A stretch of 6,799 nt of DNA from JAFDWI01 sp964595905 (GCA_964595905.1 CAZQSU010000138.1:1-6799), one strand, 5' to 3'. Shown: positions 1-5,867, counted from the stretch's first letter. Numbers and translations: made by a program. Notes: generated from the letters alone by a model not told the origin.

Positions 1-309
1 GGGGCGCGCATGTGGATGGAGGAGAACATCGGCACCAAGATCAACGACGATCGTGCCGAAGAGCTGATCCACACCGGCGCCGACCGCGTCGCCACGGCGT
101 GCCCGTTCTGCTACATCATGCTCGACGACGGCGTGAAGGGCGCCGGCGCCGGCGACGACGTGCAGGTCGCCGACATCGCGATCACCGTGCTCGATGCGAT
201 CGAGAACGGCGAACGTCGCATCGACCCCGCGGTCCTCGCCCCGGTGGGCGCCGGAGAACCGGCACTCGACCCGGCGCCCGAACAGGAAGCTCCCGAGTCC
301 ACCGACTGA
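1..309 (+). CDS. (Fe-S)-binding oxidoreductase with cysteine-rich CCG domain, C-terminal fragment
   Basis: Only the last ~102 codons are present; the frame is open at base 1 (reads G-A-R-M-W-M), so the ATG at 10 is internal and not the start. The text G-A-R-M-W-M-E-E-N-I-G followed by ATACPFCYIMLDDGVK is the end of a heterodisulfide-reductase-type CCG domain: the CCG-x-GG-x-MWMEE segment normally begins just before the window edge, and C-P-F-C supplies further cysteine ligands. Family knowledge: these are large actinobacterial membrane-associated Fe-S reductases (Rv0338c/FadF-like), thought to pass electrons between flavoproteins and the quinone pool. The last ~30 residues are a Pro/Glu/Ala-rich acidic tail with no recognisable domain. 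It is convergent with dcd, 33 bases away. The family call is confident; the electron partner cannot be told from this fragment. Confidence 0.87.
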   Translation, partial: GARMWMEENIGTKINDDRAEELIHTGADRVATACPFCYIMLDDGVKGAGAGDDVQVADIAITVLDAIENGERRIDPAVLAPVGAGEPALDPAPEQEAPESTD

Positions 310-324
310 ACACCGCAGTCGACC

Positions 325-341
325 GGGGGCCGGCAGGCCCG
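325..341. terminator. Weak GC hairpin between convergent genes
   Basis: In the 33-base gap between the Fe-S protein stop and the dcd stop, GGGCC (327-331) pairs with GGCCC (336-340) across a GGCA loop. It could help terminate both convergent transcripts. There is no T-run on either side and the stem is only 5 bp, so this is a weak call in GC-rich DNA. Confidence 0.25.
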
Positions 342-342
342 C

Positions 343-909
343 TCAGTTCGAGAAGTTCTCCCAGTACCGGCTCGGGGTCGGCCCTCGCTGGCCCTGGTAC
401 TTGGACCCCAGCGACGCCGAACCGTACGGCTGATCGGCCGAGGTGGTCATCGACAGGAACGAGATCTGCCCGATCTTCATGCCCGGGTACAGGGTGATCG
501 GCAACGTCGCCACGTTCGACAGCTCGAGCGTGAGGTAGCCGTCCCAACCTGCGTCGACGAACCCCGCGGTGGAGTGGATCAACAGGCCGAGCCGCCCGAG
601 TGACGACTTGCCTTCCAGCCGGGCCACCAGGTCGTCGCCGAGCGCCACCCGCTCGGCGGTCGCGCCGAGCACGAACTCGCCCGGGTGCAGGATGAACCGG
701 TCGCCCTCGGGGATCTCGACCAGCTCGGTGAGGTCCTCGAGGTTCGTCTTGACGTCGATGAGCGGCATCGTGTGGTTTCGGAACACCCGGAAGTACCGGT
801 CGACGGTGACGTCGACCGACGACGGCTGGATCATCGAATCGTCGAGGGGATCGATCACGATCCGCCCCGAGTCGAGTGCTTCCCTGATGGACCGGTCCGA
901 GAGGATCAT
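343..909 (-). CDS. dcd: dCTP deaminase, probably bifunctional dCTP deaminase/dUTPase
   Basis: This cytosolic enzyme of pyrimidine deoxynucleotide synthesis deaminates dCTP; the bifunctional form also hydrolyses the resulting dUTP to dUMP and pyrophosphate, supplying thymidylate synthase. The 188-aa length matches the actinobacterial enzyme (about 190 aa). The start MILSDRSIREAL is typical. Visible motifs are HPGEFVLGAT (75-84), the phosphate-binding EGKSSLGR (99-106, with S102 and R106), IHSTAGFVDAGWDG (111-124) and LTLELSN (126-132), where E129 is the expected catalytic glutamate. The C-terminal YQGQRGPTPSRY segment (171-182) is the usual tail that closes over the nucleotide. The TAGF/DAGW pattern resembles the Mycobacterium tuberculosis and Methanocaldococcus bifunctional enzymes, not the E. 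coli monofunctional type; bifunctionality is inferred. There is no Shine-Dalgarno before the ATG, but a TAGCCT -10 box lies 9 nt upstream, so the mRNA may be leaderless. Confidence 0.96.
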   Translation of the reverse strand: MILSDRSIREALDSGRIVIDPLDDSMIQPSSVDVTVDRYFRVFRNHTMPLIDVKTNLEDLTELVEIPEGDRFILHPGEFVLGATAERVALGDDLVARLEGKSSLGRLGLLIHSTAGFVDAGWDGYLTLELSNVATLPITLYPGMKIGQISFLSMTTSADQPYGSASLGSKYQGQRGPTPSRYWENFSN

Positions 910-918
910 CGTCGGAGG

Positions 919-924
919 AGGCTA
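919..924 (-). promoter_or_regulatory. Putative -10 element of dcd (leaderless type)
   Basis: On the minus strand this reads TAGCCT, preceded by G, with exactly 9 nt before the dcd ATG (907-909). It fits the actinobacterial TANNNT -10 consensus. No convincing -35 hexamer is seen. The short distance leaves no room for a ribosome binding site, so transcription would start at or within a few bases of the start codon. The same G-TAG-N-N-T with 9-nt spacing occurs before both exporter genes. Confidence 0.55.
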
Positions 925-933
925 CCCGATGAC

Positions 934-965
934 GATCGGCGGCCCCGACGACGGCGGGGGCGATC
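934..965. promoter_or_regulatory. Imperfect inverted repeat between divergent promoters
   Basis: GATCG (934-938) and CCCCG (943-947) are mirrored by CGGGG (955-959) and CGATC (961-965), with an unequal bulge of 4 bases against 1. The element lies between the dcd and exporter -10 boxes and overlaps the expected dcd -35 zone. It could be an operator or simply GC-rich noise; no regulator gene is adjacent. Confidence 0.22.
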
Positions 966-993
966 AAACTCGTATCACGAAGGAATCTCGCCG

Positions 994-999
994 TAGCAT
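994..999 (+). promoter_or_regulatory. Putative -10 element of first exporter (leaderless type)
   Basis: G followed by TAGCAT, then 9 nt to an ATG at 1009. It matches TANNNT and has the same spacing as at dcd and the second exporter. The region where a -35 is expected (about 971-976) has no TTGAC-like sequence, but a small inverted repeat, TCGT-atc-ACGA (970-980), sits there. No Shine-Dalgarno occurs before either the ATG at 1009 or the GTG at 1026. Confidence 0.55.
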
Positions 1000-1008
1000 C
1001 ACCGGGTC

Positions 1009-1029
1009 ATGTCTGGTCGACCCCGGTGA
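1009..1029 (+). other. Six-codon leader ORF overlapping the exporter GTG start
   Basis: ATG at 1009 opens M-S-G-R-P-R and stops at TGA 1027-1029, overlapping the GTG (1026-1028) of the exporter as GTGA. Such overlaps are typical of termination-reinitiation coupling. In the downstream paralogue the equivalent ATG is in frame and encodes M-S-G-G-S-P before the matching GTG codon. One extra base in the CCCC run at 1021-1024 would put this ATG in frame too (M-S-G-R-P-P-V-S-A-P). It is therefore either a real leader peptide made by a 1-nt deletion or a sequence error. Confidence 0.4.
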
Positions 1030-2618
1030 GCGCCCCCGTACCCGACGATCGCATCCATCGACGGCGTTGGTGGATCCTGTCGGTCCTGTGCGGATCGCTG
1101 GTGCTCACCGTCGCCGGCAACTCGTCGCTCAACGTCGCCCTTCCCAGTATCCAGTCCGCGCTCGGGTCGAGCCCCAGCCAGCTGCAGTGGATGGTCGACG
1201 CCTACAGCCTCGTCTTCGCGGTGCTGCTGCTGCCCGCGGGCGCGCTCGCCGACCGGTTCGGGCGCAAGACCTCGCTGCAGTTCGGTCTTGTCGTCTTCGG
1301 CGCCGCGTCGCTCGCTGCGACCTTCGGCACCCAGACCTGGCATCTCATCGCCATGCGCGCCCTCACGGGCCTCGGAGCGGCGTTCATCATGCCGGGCACG
1401 CTGTCGATCCTCACCAACGTGTTCCGCGATCCCCGCGATCGCCAACGGGCCATCGCGATCTGGGCCGGCTGCGCCGGGCTCGGCGGATCACTCGGTCCGG
1501 TGATCTCCGGGGCGCTCCTCGAGCACTTCACCTGGGGGTCGGTCTTCTTCATCAGCGTCGTGATCGCCGCGGTGGCGCTGCTCGCCGGGGCCTTCCTGCT
1601 CCCCAATTCGTCGGACCCGACCGAATCGACCCTCGACCCGCTCGGGGTGCTGCTCGCGGTCGGAGCGGTCGGCATGCTGCTGTACGGGATCATCGAGGCG
1701 CCGGCGAACGGGTGGGGGTCGGCCGTGACGGTGTCGACCATCGCCGCCGGTCTCGTCGTGCTCGCCGGCTTCGTCTGGTGGGAGTTGCACAACCCCAGGC
1801 CGATGCTCGACATCCGGCTGTTCCGGCAGCGATCGCTCTCGGTCGGCGCGACGACCATCACCCTGCAGTTCTTCGCGATGTACGGCCTGTACTTCGCGCT
1901 CGCCCAGTACCTCCAGATCTCGCACGGGTTCTCGGCGCTCCAGGCCGGCCTGGCGGGACTGCCCATCGGCGTGTTCGGCATGATCGGTGCCCCGAGCTCC
2001 GCGACGTTCGTGCGTCGGTTCGGCCATCGACGCGCCGTCGGCTTCGGTCTGCTCATCTCGGCGGGTGGGCTCGCGATCATGGGTGGGGTCACGCCGACCA
2101 CCACCTACGCGCTGCTCTTCGTCGGGTTCTGCCTGCTCGGGTTCGGCAACGGGCAGACCACCGCGCCGTCCACGACGCTGATCATGGCGTCGGTGCCGCG
2201 GGCGAAATCCGGCGTCGGTTCCGCGGTGAACGACCTGTCCCGCGAACTCGGCGGCGCCCTCGGCATCGCCGTGCTGGGGAGTGTGATGTCGTCGGTGTAC
2301 CGCGACGACATCGGCCACCATGCGGGCGCGCTGGCCGCACATGCGGGGTCGACGGTGGAGATGACGCTCGCCCATGCCCAGCGGCTCGCCGCGACCCATC
2401 CCGAAGCGGCGCAGACCCTGCACCATGCCGCGCAGGCCAGCTTCGCCGATGGATTCGGCGCGGCGATGGTCGTCGGCGCGATCGTCCTCACCGGCAACGC
2501 CGTGCTGGTGTGGATCCGCGGGTTGCACGTCGATCCGCACGGCGAACATGCCGAAGAAGATGCGCTCGCACCGACAGCCGTCAGCACCGACGGCTCGCCG
2601 GCCGGAGCACCCAGCTGA
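1026..2618 (+). CDS. DHA2-family MFS drug exporter (EmrB/QacA type), upstream paralogue
   Basis: This inner-membrane proton-driven efflux protein has 530 aa, the usual length for 14-helix DHA2 members. Seen: TM1 ends in NSSLNVALP (32-40); motif A is GALADRFGRK (72-81) in the TM2-TM3 loop; motif C-like GLGGSLGPVISG (151-162) lies in TM5; many hydrophobic segments follow to TM14 (about 477-497). A polar, His-containing loop of roughly 50 residues separates TM13 and TM14, as in QacA-like proteins. The canonical TM1 Asp (LDxTxxNVALP) is Gly here. The GTG start is chosen because it is the first in-frame start and aligns exactly, with no gap, to a GTG codon of the downstream paralogue. The upstream ATG (1009) has the better promoter spacing but is one base out of frame. 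Hand alignment to the second copy gives about 310 of the first 430 positions identical. Substrate unknown; antibiotic, dye or self-made metabolite export are all possible. Confidence 0.93.
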   Translation: MSAPVPDDRIHRRRWWILSVLCGSLVLTVAGNSSLNVALPSIQSALGSSPSQLQWMVDAYSLVFAVLLLPAGALADRFGRKTSLQFGLVVFGAASLAATFGTQTWHLIAMRALTGLGAAFIMPGTLSILTNVFRDPRDRQRAIAIWAGCAGLGGSLGPVISGALLEHFTWGSVFFISVVIAAVALLAGAFLLPNSSDPTESTLDPLGVLLAVGAVGMLLYGIIEAPANGWGSAVTVSTIAAGLVVLAGFVWWELHNPRPMLDIRLFRQRSLSVGATTITLQFFAMYGLYFALAQYLQISHGFSALQAGLAGLPIGVFGMIGAPSSATFVRRFGHRRAVGFGLLISAGGLAIMGGVTPTTTYALLFVGFCLLGFGNGQTTAPSTTLIMASVPRAKSGVGSAVNDLSRELGGALGIAVLGSVMSSVYRDDIGHHAGALAAHAGSTVEMTLAHAQRLAATHPEAAQTLHHAAQASFADGFGAAMVVGAIVLTGNAVLVWIRGLHVDPHGEHAEEDALAPTAVSTDGSPAGAPS

Positions 2619-2655
2619 GCCGAGCACCGAGTCGGAGATCGTGAGAAGACCCTCG

Positions 2656-2661
2656 TAGAGT
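2656..2661 (+). promoter_or_regulatory. Putative -10 element of second exporter (leaderless type)
   Basis: G followed by TAGAGT, then 9 nt to the ATG at 2671, the same geometry as at the upstream copy and at dcd. It lies in the 52-base gap after the first exporter stop, so the second gene probably has its own promoter in addition to any read-through. No Shine-Dalgarno precedes the ATG and no clear -35 is visible. Confidence 0.5.
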
Positions 2662-2670
2662 CGGACGGGC

Positions 2671-4242
2671 ATGTCCGGCGGTAGCCCCGTGACCGACACG
2701 GCCCTCGACGATCCCATCTTCCAGCGACGCTGGTCGATCCTCGCGACCCTGTGTCTGGGGCTGATCCTCGTGGTCGCGGCGAACTCGTCGCTGAACGTCG
2801 CCTTCCCCAAGATCCAGGAGGCGCTGGGCAGCTCACCGAGCCAGCTGCAGTGGATGGTCGACGCCTATTCGCTGGTGTTCGCGGTGCTGCTGCTGCCCGC
2901 GGGCGCGCTCGCCGACCGCTTCGGTCGCAAGACGGCCCTGCAGGCCGGACTCGCGATCTTCGGGCTCGCCTCGCTGCTCGCCACACTCAGCTCCGACAAC
3001 GGCCAGCTCATCGCCCTCCGTGGCCTGATGGGGGTCGGCTCGGCGTTCATCATGCCGGGGACCCTGTCGATCCTCACGAACGTCTTCCACGACCCCGTGG
3101 AGCGCCAACGCGCCATCGCCATCTGGGCCGGGTGCGCCGGGCTGGGCGGCACGATCGGCCCGGTGGTGTCGGGTGTCCTGCTCGAAGGCTTCACCTGGCA
3201 GTCGGTGTTCTTCATCAACGTCGTGCTCGCGGTCATCGCGCTCGGCTTCGGGGCGAAGTTGCTGCCCAACTCGTCGGATCCCCGCGAGGCGACGCTCGAC
3301 CCGATCGGGGTGTTCCTCGCGATCCTGGGGGTCGGCAGCCTGCTGTACGGCATCATCGAGGGGCCGGCGAACGGGTGGCTGTCGCCGGTGACGATCGGCA
3401 CGATCCTGGGTGGCATCGTCGTGGTCGGCGCATTCATCGCCTGGGAGCTGCACACCGACAACCCCATGCTCGACATGCACCTGTTCCAGAACCGCGCGTT
3501 CACGCTCGGTTCGACCACGATCACCCTGCAGTACTTCGCGATGTTCGGCCTGTTCTTCGCGATGGCCCAGTACCTGCAGATCTCGCACGGGTACTCGGCG
3601 TTGCAGGCCGGCCTGGCGGGCATCCCCGTCGGGGTGATGGGCATGATCGCGTCGCCGCTGAGCGCGCCGCTGGTGCGGCGCTTCGGGCACCGCTTCGTCG
3701 TCGGGTCGGGCCTGTTGGTCTCCGCGGCGGGCATGGCGCTCATGATCGGCGCGTCGCCCACCACGACGTTCGTGCTGCTCTTCGTCGGTTTCTGCCTGCT
3801 CGGCTGGGGCAACGGCCAGGCGACGGCGCCCTCCACCACGTTGATCATGGCCTCGGTGCCGCGCGCCAAGTCGGGGGTCGGGTCGTCGGTGAACGACCTG
3901 TCGCGGCAGATCGGTGGCGCCCTCGGCATCGCCGTGTTGGGCAGCGTGATGGCGTCGGTGTACCGCGACTCGATCGCGCACAACGTCGGCTCGCCCGCCC
4001 TGGCGGCGAAAGCGGGAACGTCGATCGATGCGACCCTGCTCGCGGCGCAGCACTCGACGGGACTCGACGCCGTGGCCCTGCACCACGGCGCACAGCTCAG
4101 CTTCGCGCACGGGTTCGGGATGGCGATGCTGGTCGGCGCGATCGTGCTGACGATCAACGCCGCCCTGGTGTGGGTGCGGGGTCTCGACATCGACCCCGAC
4201 GGCGACCCGATGATCCATGCCGCGTCGGACTCGAGCGAGTGA
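2671..4242 (+). CDS. DHA2-family MFS drug exporter (EmrB/QacA type), downstream paralogue
   Basis: A 523-aa, 14-helix major facilitator exporter, paralogous to the gene just upstream. Seen: TM1 NSSLNVAFP (38-46), motif A GALADRFGRK (78-87), motif C-like GLGGTIGPVVSG (157-168), and conserved TAPSTTLIMASVPRAKSGVG (385-404) in the C-terminal half. As in the first copy, the TM1 Asp of the family is replaced, here by Ala. Start: ATG 2671 is preferred because it lies 9 nt after a -10 box; the alternative GTG 2689 would give 517 aa and corresponds to the start of the upstream copy. The alignment to that copy is gapless for about 430 codons, then shows a 2-residue insertion and a 3-residue deletion in the TM13-TM14 loop. 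Its C-terminal tail is shorter and acidic. Divergence in the loop suggests altered substrate or partner range, but that is inference. Confidence 0.94.
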   Translation: MSGGSPVTDTALDDPIFQRRWSILATLCLGLILVVAANSSLNVAFPKIQEALGSSPSQLQWMVDAYSLVFAVLLLPAGALADRFGRKTALQAGLAIFGLASLLATLSSDNGQLIALRGLMGVGSAFIMPGTLSILTNVFHDPVERQRAIAIWAGCAGLGGTIGPVVSGVLLEGFTWQSVFFINVVLAVIALGFGAKLLPNSSDPREATLDPIGVFLAILGVGSLLYGIIEGPANGWLSPVTIGTILGGIVVVGAFIAWELHTDNPMLDMHLFQNRAFTLGSTTITLQYFAMFGLFFAMAQYLQISHGYSALQAGLAGIPVGVMGMIASPLSAPLVRRFGHRFVVGSGLLVSAAGMALMIGASPTTTFVLLFVGFCLLGWGNGQATAPSTTLIMASVPRAKSGVGSSVNDLSRQIGGALGIAVLGSVMASVYRDSIAHNVGSPALAAKAGTSIDATLLAAQHSTGLDAVALHHGAQLSFAHGFGMAMLVGAIVLTINAALVWVRGLDIDPDGDPMIHAASDSSE

Positions 4243-4297
4243 GGGTGGGCGCGCACCGCCCGGGCGACCCGCCGTCGATCGAGAAGCGGTGCCCGCT

Positions 4298-4303
4298 GGA
4301 AGG
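4298..4303 (+). promoter_or_regulatory. Weak ribosome binding site for the 4316 gene
   Basis: GGAAGG ends 12 nt before the ATG at 4316. The spacing is long, but it is the only purine-rich stretch near any in-frame start, and it supports 4316 over the earlier ATG at 4217 that would overlap the exporter by 26 bases. Confidence 0.35.
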
Positions 4304-4315
4304 CCCGCCGGCCGC

Positions 4316-4753
4316 ATGAGCACCGACGATCCACGACGCACTCCGCCCGGCACGCTCAGCGGTGACCGTGACGTGTCGGTGCCGGTGTGCTCGGCCGAGG
4401 CCTACCGCGACGCCGAATGGGTCCCCGTGGCGGGCCGCCCGCTCCGTCTCCGCGCCCACGGTTGGGTCTATCTGCGCCACCGGGGCCGTCTGGTCGCCCG
4501 GGTCCGTGCGGTGGGAACCGATCGGCTCACCGTGCGTCCCCGCCGCACCCCGCGGGCCGTCGACGACGTCGGCTTCGGTCCCGGCCCCGTCATACTCGTC
4601 GACCCGGCCACCTTCGAGGACGAGCACATCGATCTGGGAACGCTCGCGTCGCGTCAGCGTTCCGGGGTGCGTTACCTGCGCGCCGCCCGCGACCGCACGG
4701 TCGTGCACCTGACGGCATCCGAACCGTTGCCCGCGGGCGATTGGGACGCCTGA
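4316..4753 (+). CDS. Small hypothetical protein, function not recognised
   Basis: A 145-aa soluble protein, rich in Arg and Asp, with no signal peptide or membrane helix. I do not recognise a family. The centre reads as alternating beta-strand text: VPVAGRPLRLRAHGWVYLRHRGRL (residues about 37-60), then VARVRAVGTDRLTV, then PGPVILVDPATF followed by an acidic DEHIDLG turn. The pattern 'strand, glycine turn, RGRLVARVRAVG' loosely recalls small beta-barrel domains of the ASCH/PUA type, but no diagnostic motif is seen, so no function is assigned. The ATG at 4316 is chosen because the longer version (from 4217) adds a low-complexity Arg/Pro/Gly stretch that overlaps the exporter gene. It lies 73 bases after the exporter stop, so it could be co-transcribed with it. 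Its 3' end is convergent with the secreted hydrolase, 24 bases apart, with no clear terminator. Confidence 0.72.
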   Translation: MSTDDPRRTPPGTLSGDRDVSVPVCSAEAYRDAEWVPVAGRPLRLRAHGWVYLRHRGRLVARVRAVGTDRLTVRPRRTPRAVDDVGFGPGPVILVDPATFEDEHIDLGTLASRQRSGVRYLRAARDRTVVHLTASEPLPAGDWDA

Positions 4754-4777
4754 GCCTTCGCCGCCCTCACCGACCGG

Positions 4778-5860
4778 TCAGCCCGCATAGGTCGGCGTGC
4801 GTCGCACGGCCACCGGCGGTGTCGCCGTGTCGCGCGCATCGCCGGGCCGGCCGGTCGCCGATGCGACCGAGGAGGTGGGCACCACCGACGACGCCGCCGT
4901 GGTCGTCGGCGCCGGTTCCAGCCGGGCGACGTAGCCGAAGCGAACGTGCAGCGGATCGTGGTCCGACAGCGGTTCGCCGTCGTCACGGGTGAACCGTTCC
5001 CGTTCGAACACGTGCGACCGTGGCGTGAGTTCGACCGCGTCGTCGCTGCGGAACGCGATCTTGTCGATCACGTCCGCGTCGGCGCCACAGTCGACGACGT
5101 CACAGACGTCGCGCAGGCCGGTGGCAGCGAGGAAGGCCCGCCACACGTCGCCGTCGACCGGGCGGTCGGTGTGCAGGTTCATGTCGCCGCCCACGATCAC
5201 GGCACGGCCGGCGGAATGGGTCTCGATGAAGGCGGCGAGTTGGGCGAAGTTGCCGGCTCGGGCGGCCTGGTCTTCGGGTGCACCACCGGCGTCGGCGTGC
5301 AGGTCGTAGACGTCGACGGTCACCCCGGATGCCAGTTCGACGCTGGTACGGGCGAATCCCTTGGTCGCCAGGCAGTCCGAGGCGTGGTCGAGAATGCCCA
5401 TGCAGTCGTCCCACGTGACCCGGTCGACGGGCCCCAGCGGCAGGCGGGACATGAAGTTCAAGCCGTCTCCCAGCAGCGCATCGGGATGGTCCGGGTCGGT
5501 GCCCATCGGCGGCATCTGCGGCGTCGAGAGGTACGGGAAGTCGACTGCCGAGATCAGGTCGTCGTGGTAGACGCGGATGTCCTCCAGCGGCGGATCGGGG
5601 TTCGCGAAGTCCTCCTGGGTGAGCACCAGGTCGTACGCGTTCAGCAGCGGGCTGATGAGCACCTGGTTGACCGACGGGTTCGAACCCGAGAGCACCTCGG
5701 GCAGACCGGCGACGTTGTAGGTCAACATGTCGAAGTCGCCGGTCACGGTCTCGACGTCGGCGTCGGGATCGGCACCGGCAAGCGGCGCCACGGCCACGCC
5801 GCCGACCACGAGCACGAGCGCGCTCAACACGCCGGCGATACCACGGCGAACGGTGGGCAT
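4778..5860 (-). CDS. Secreted endonuclease/exonuclease/phosphatase-family hydrolase, sphingomyelinase-like
   Basis: A 360-aa exported metal-dependent phosphodiesterase. The N-terminus MPTVRRG, a hydrophobic stretch (8-28) and AGA just before D31 form a Sec signal peptide. EEP-fold motifs follow in order: LTYNVAGLPEV (46-56, metal/phosphate-site N49), LTQEDF (80-85, metal ligand E83), DLHAD (186-190, H188), VGGDMNLH (223-230, D226 and N228), VIDKIAF (264-270) and LSDHDPLHVRF (298-308, catalytic D300-H301). SDCLATKGFA (161-170) resembles the segment found in bacterial sphingomyelinase C and related phospholipases. Four cysteines (153, 163, 253, 258) could form disulfides outside the cell. Residues ~316-350 are a Thr/Ser/Pro/Ala-rich tail with no LPXTG or membrane anchor. 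ATG 5860 is chosen over 5914 because a strong Shine-Dalgarno lies 7 nt upstream and it starts the signal peptide directly. The exact substrate (phospholipid, sphingolipid or nucleic acid) cannot be read from the sequence. Confidence 0.9.
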   Translation of the reverse strand: MPTVRRGIAGVLSALVLVVGGVAVAPLAGADPDADVETVTGDFDMLTYNVAGLPEVLSGSNPSVNQVLISPLLNAYDLVLTQEDFANPDPPLEDIRVYHDDLISAVDFPYLSTPQMPPMGTDPDHPDALLGDGLNFMSRLPLGPVDRVTWDDCMGILDHASDCLATKGFARTSVELASGVTVDVYDLHADAGGAPEDQAARAGNFAQLAAFIETHSAGRAVIVGGDMNLHTDRPVDGDVWRAFLAATGLRDVCDVVDCGADADVIDKIAFRSDDAVELTPRSHVFERERFTRDDGEPLSDHDPLHVRFGYVARLEPAPTTTAASSVVPTSSVASATGRPGDARDTATPPVAVRRTPTYAG

Positions 5861-5867
5861 GACGAAC

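Larger units (their letters stand above)
994..4242 (+). repeat. Tandem gene duplication: two exporter copies in direct orientation
   Basis: The two MFS genes and their 5' signals form a direct tandem duplication with a 1663-base offset. Exact DNA matches include 41 bases at 1215-1255 and 2878-2918, and 29 bases at 1176-1204 and 2839-2867. The repeated unit appears to include the -10 box and leader ATG (994-1011 against 2656-2673). Synonymous differences are scattered through the genes, so the duplication is not recent, or conversion has kept only parts alike. Confidence 0.9.

Noticed and set aside
569..2644. A 691-codon open frame on the + strand across dcd and the first exporter
   Set aside because: It is antisense to dcd and a shifted frame of the exporter, with Arg/Pro-rich low-complexity text and no domain. 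Long shadow frames are expected in high-GC coding DNA.
4217..4315. Longer form of the hypothetical protein starting at ATG 4217
   Set aside because: It overlaps the exporter by 26 bases and adds a low-complexity Arg/Pro/Gly stretch; 4316 has a plausible, if weak, ribosome binding site.
2751..4353. Several 480-520 codon open frames on both strands across the second exporter
   Set aside because: All are Arg/Gly/His/Asp-rich shadows of a gene with clear DHA2 motifs; none shows a recognisable family or start signal.
4754..4780. GACCGGTC palindrome (4772-4779) as a terminator between convergent genes
   Set aside because: Eight bases with no loop and no T-run, overlapping a stop codon; too weak to call a terminator.
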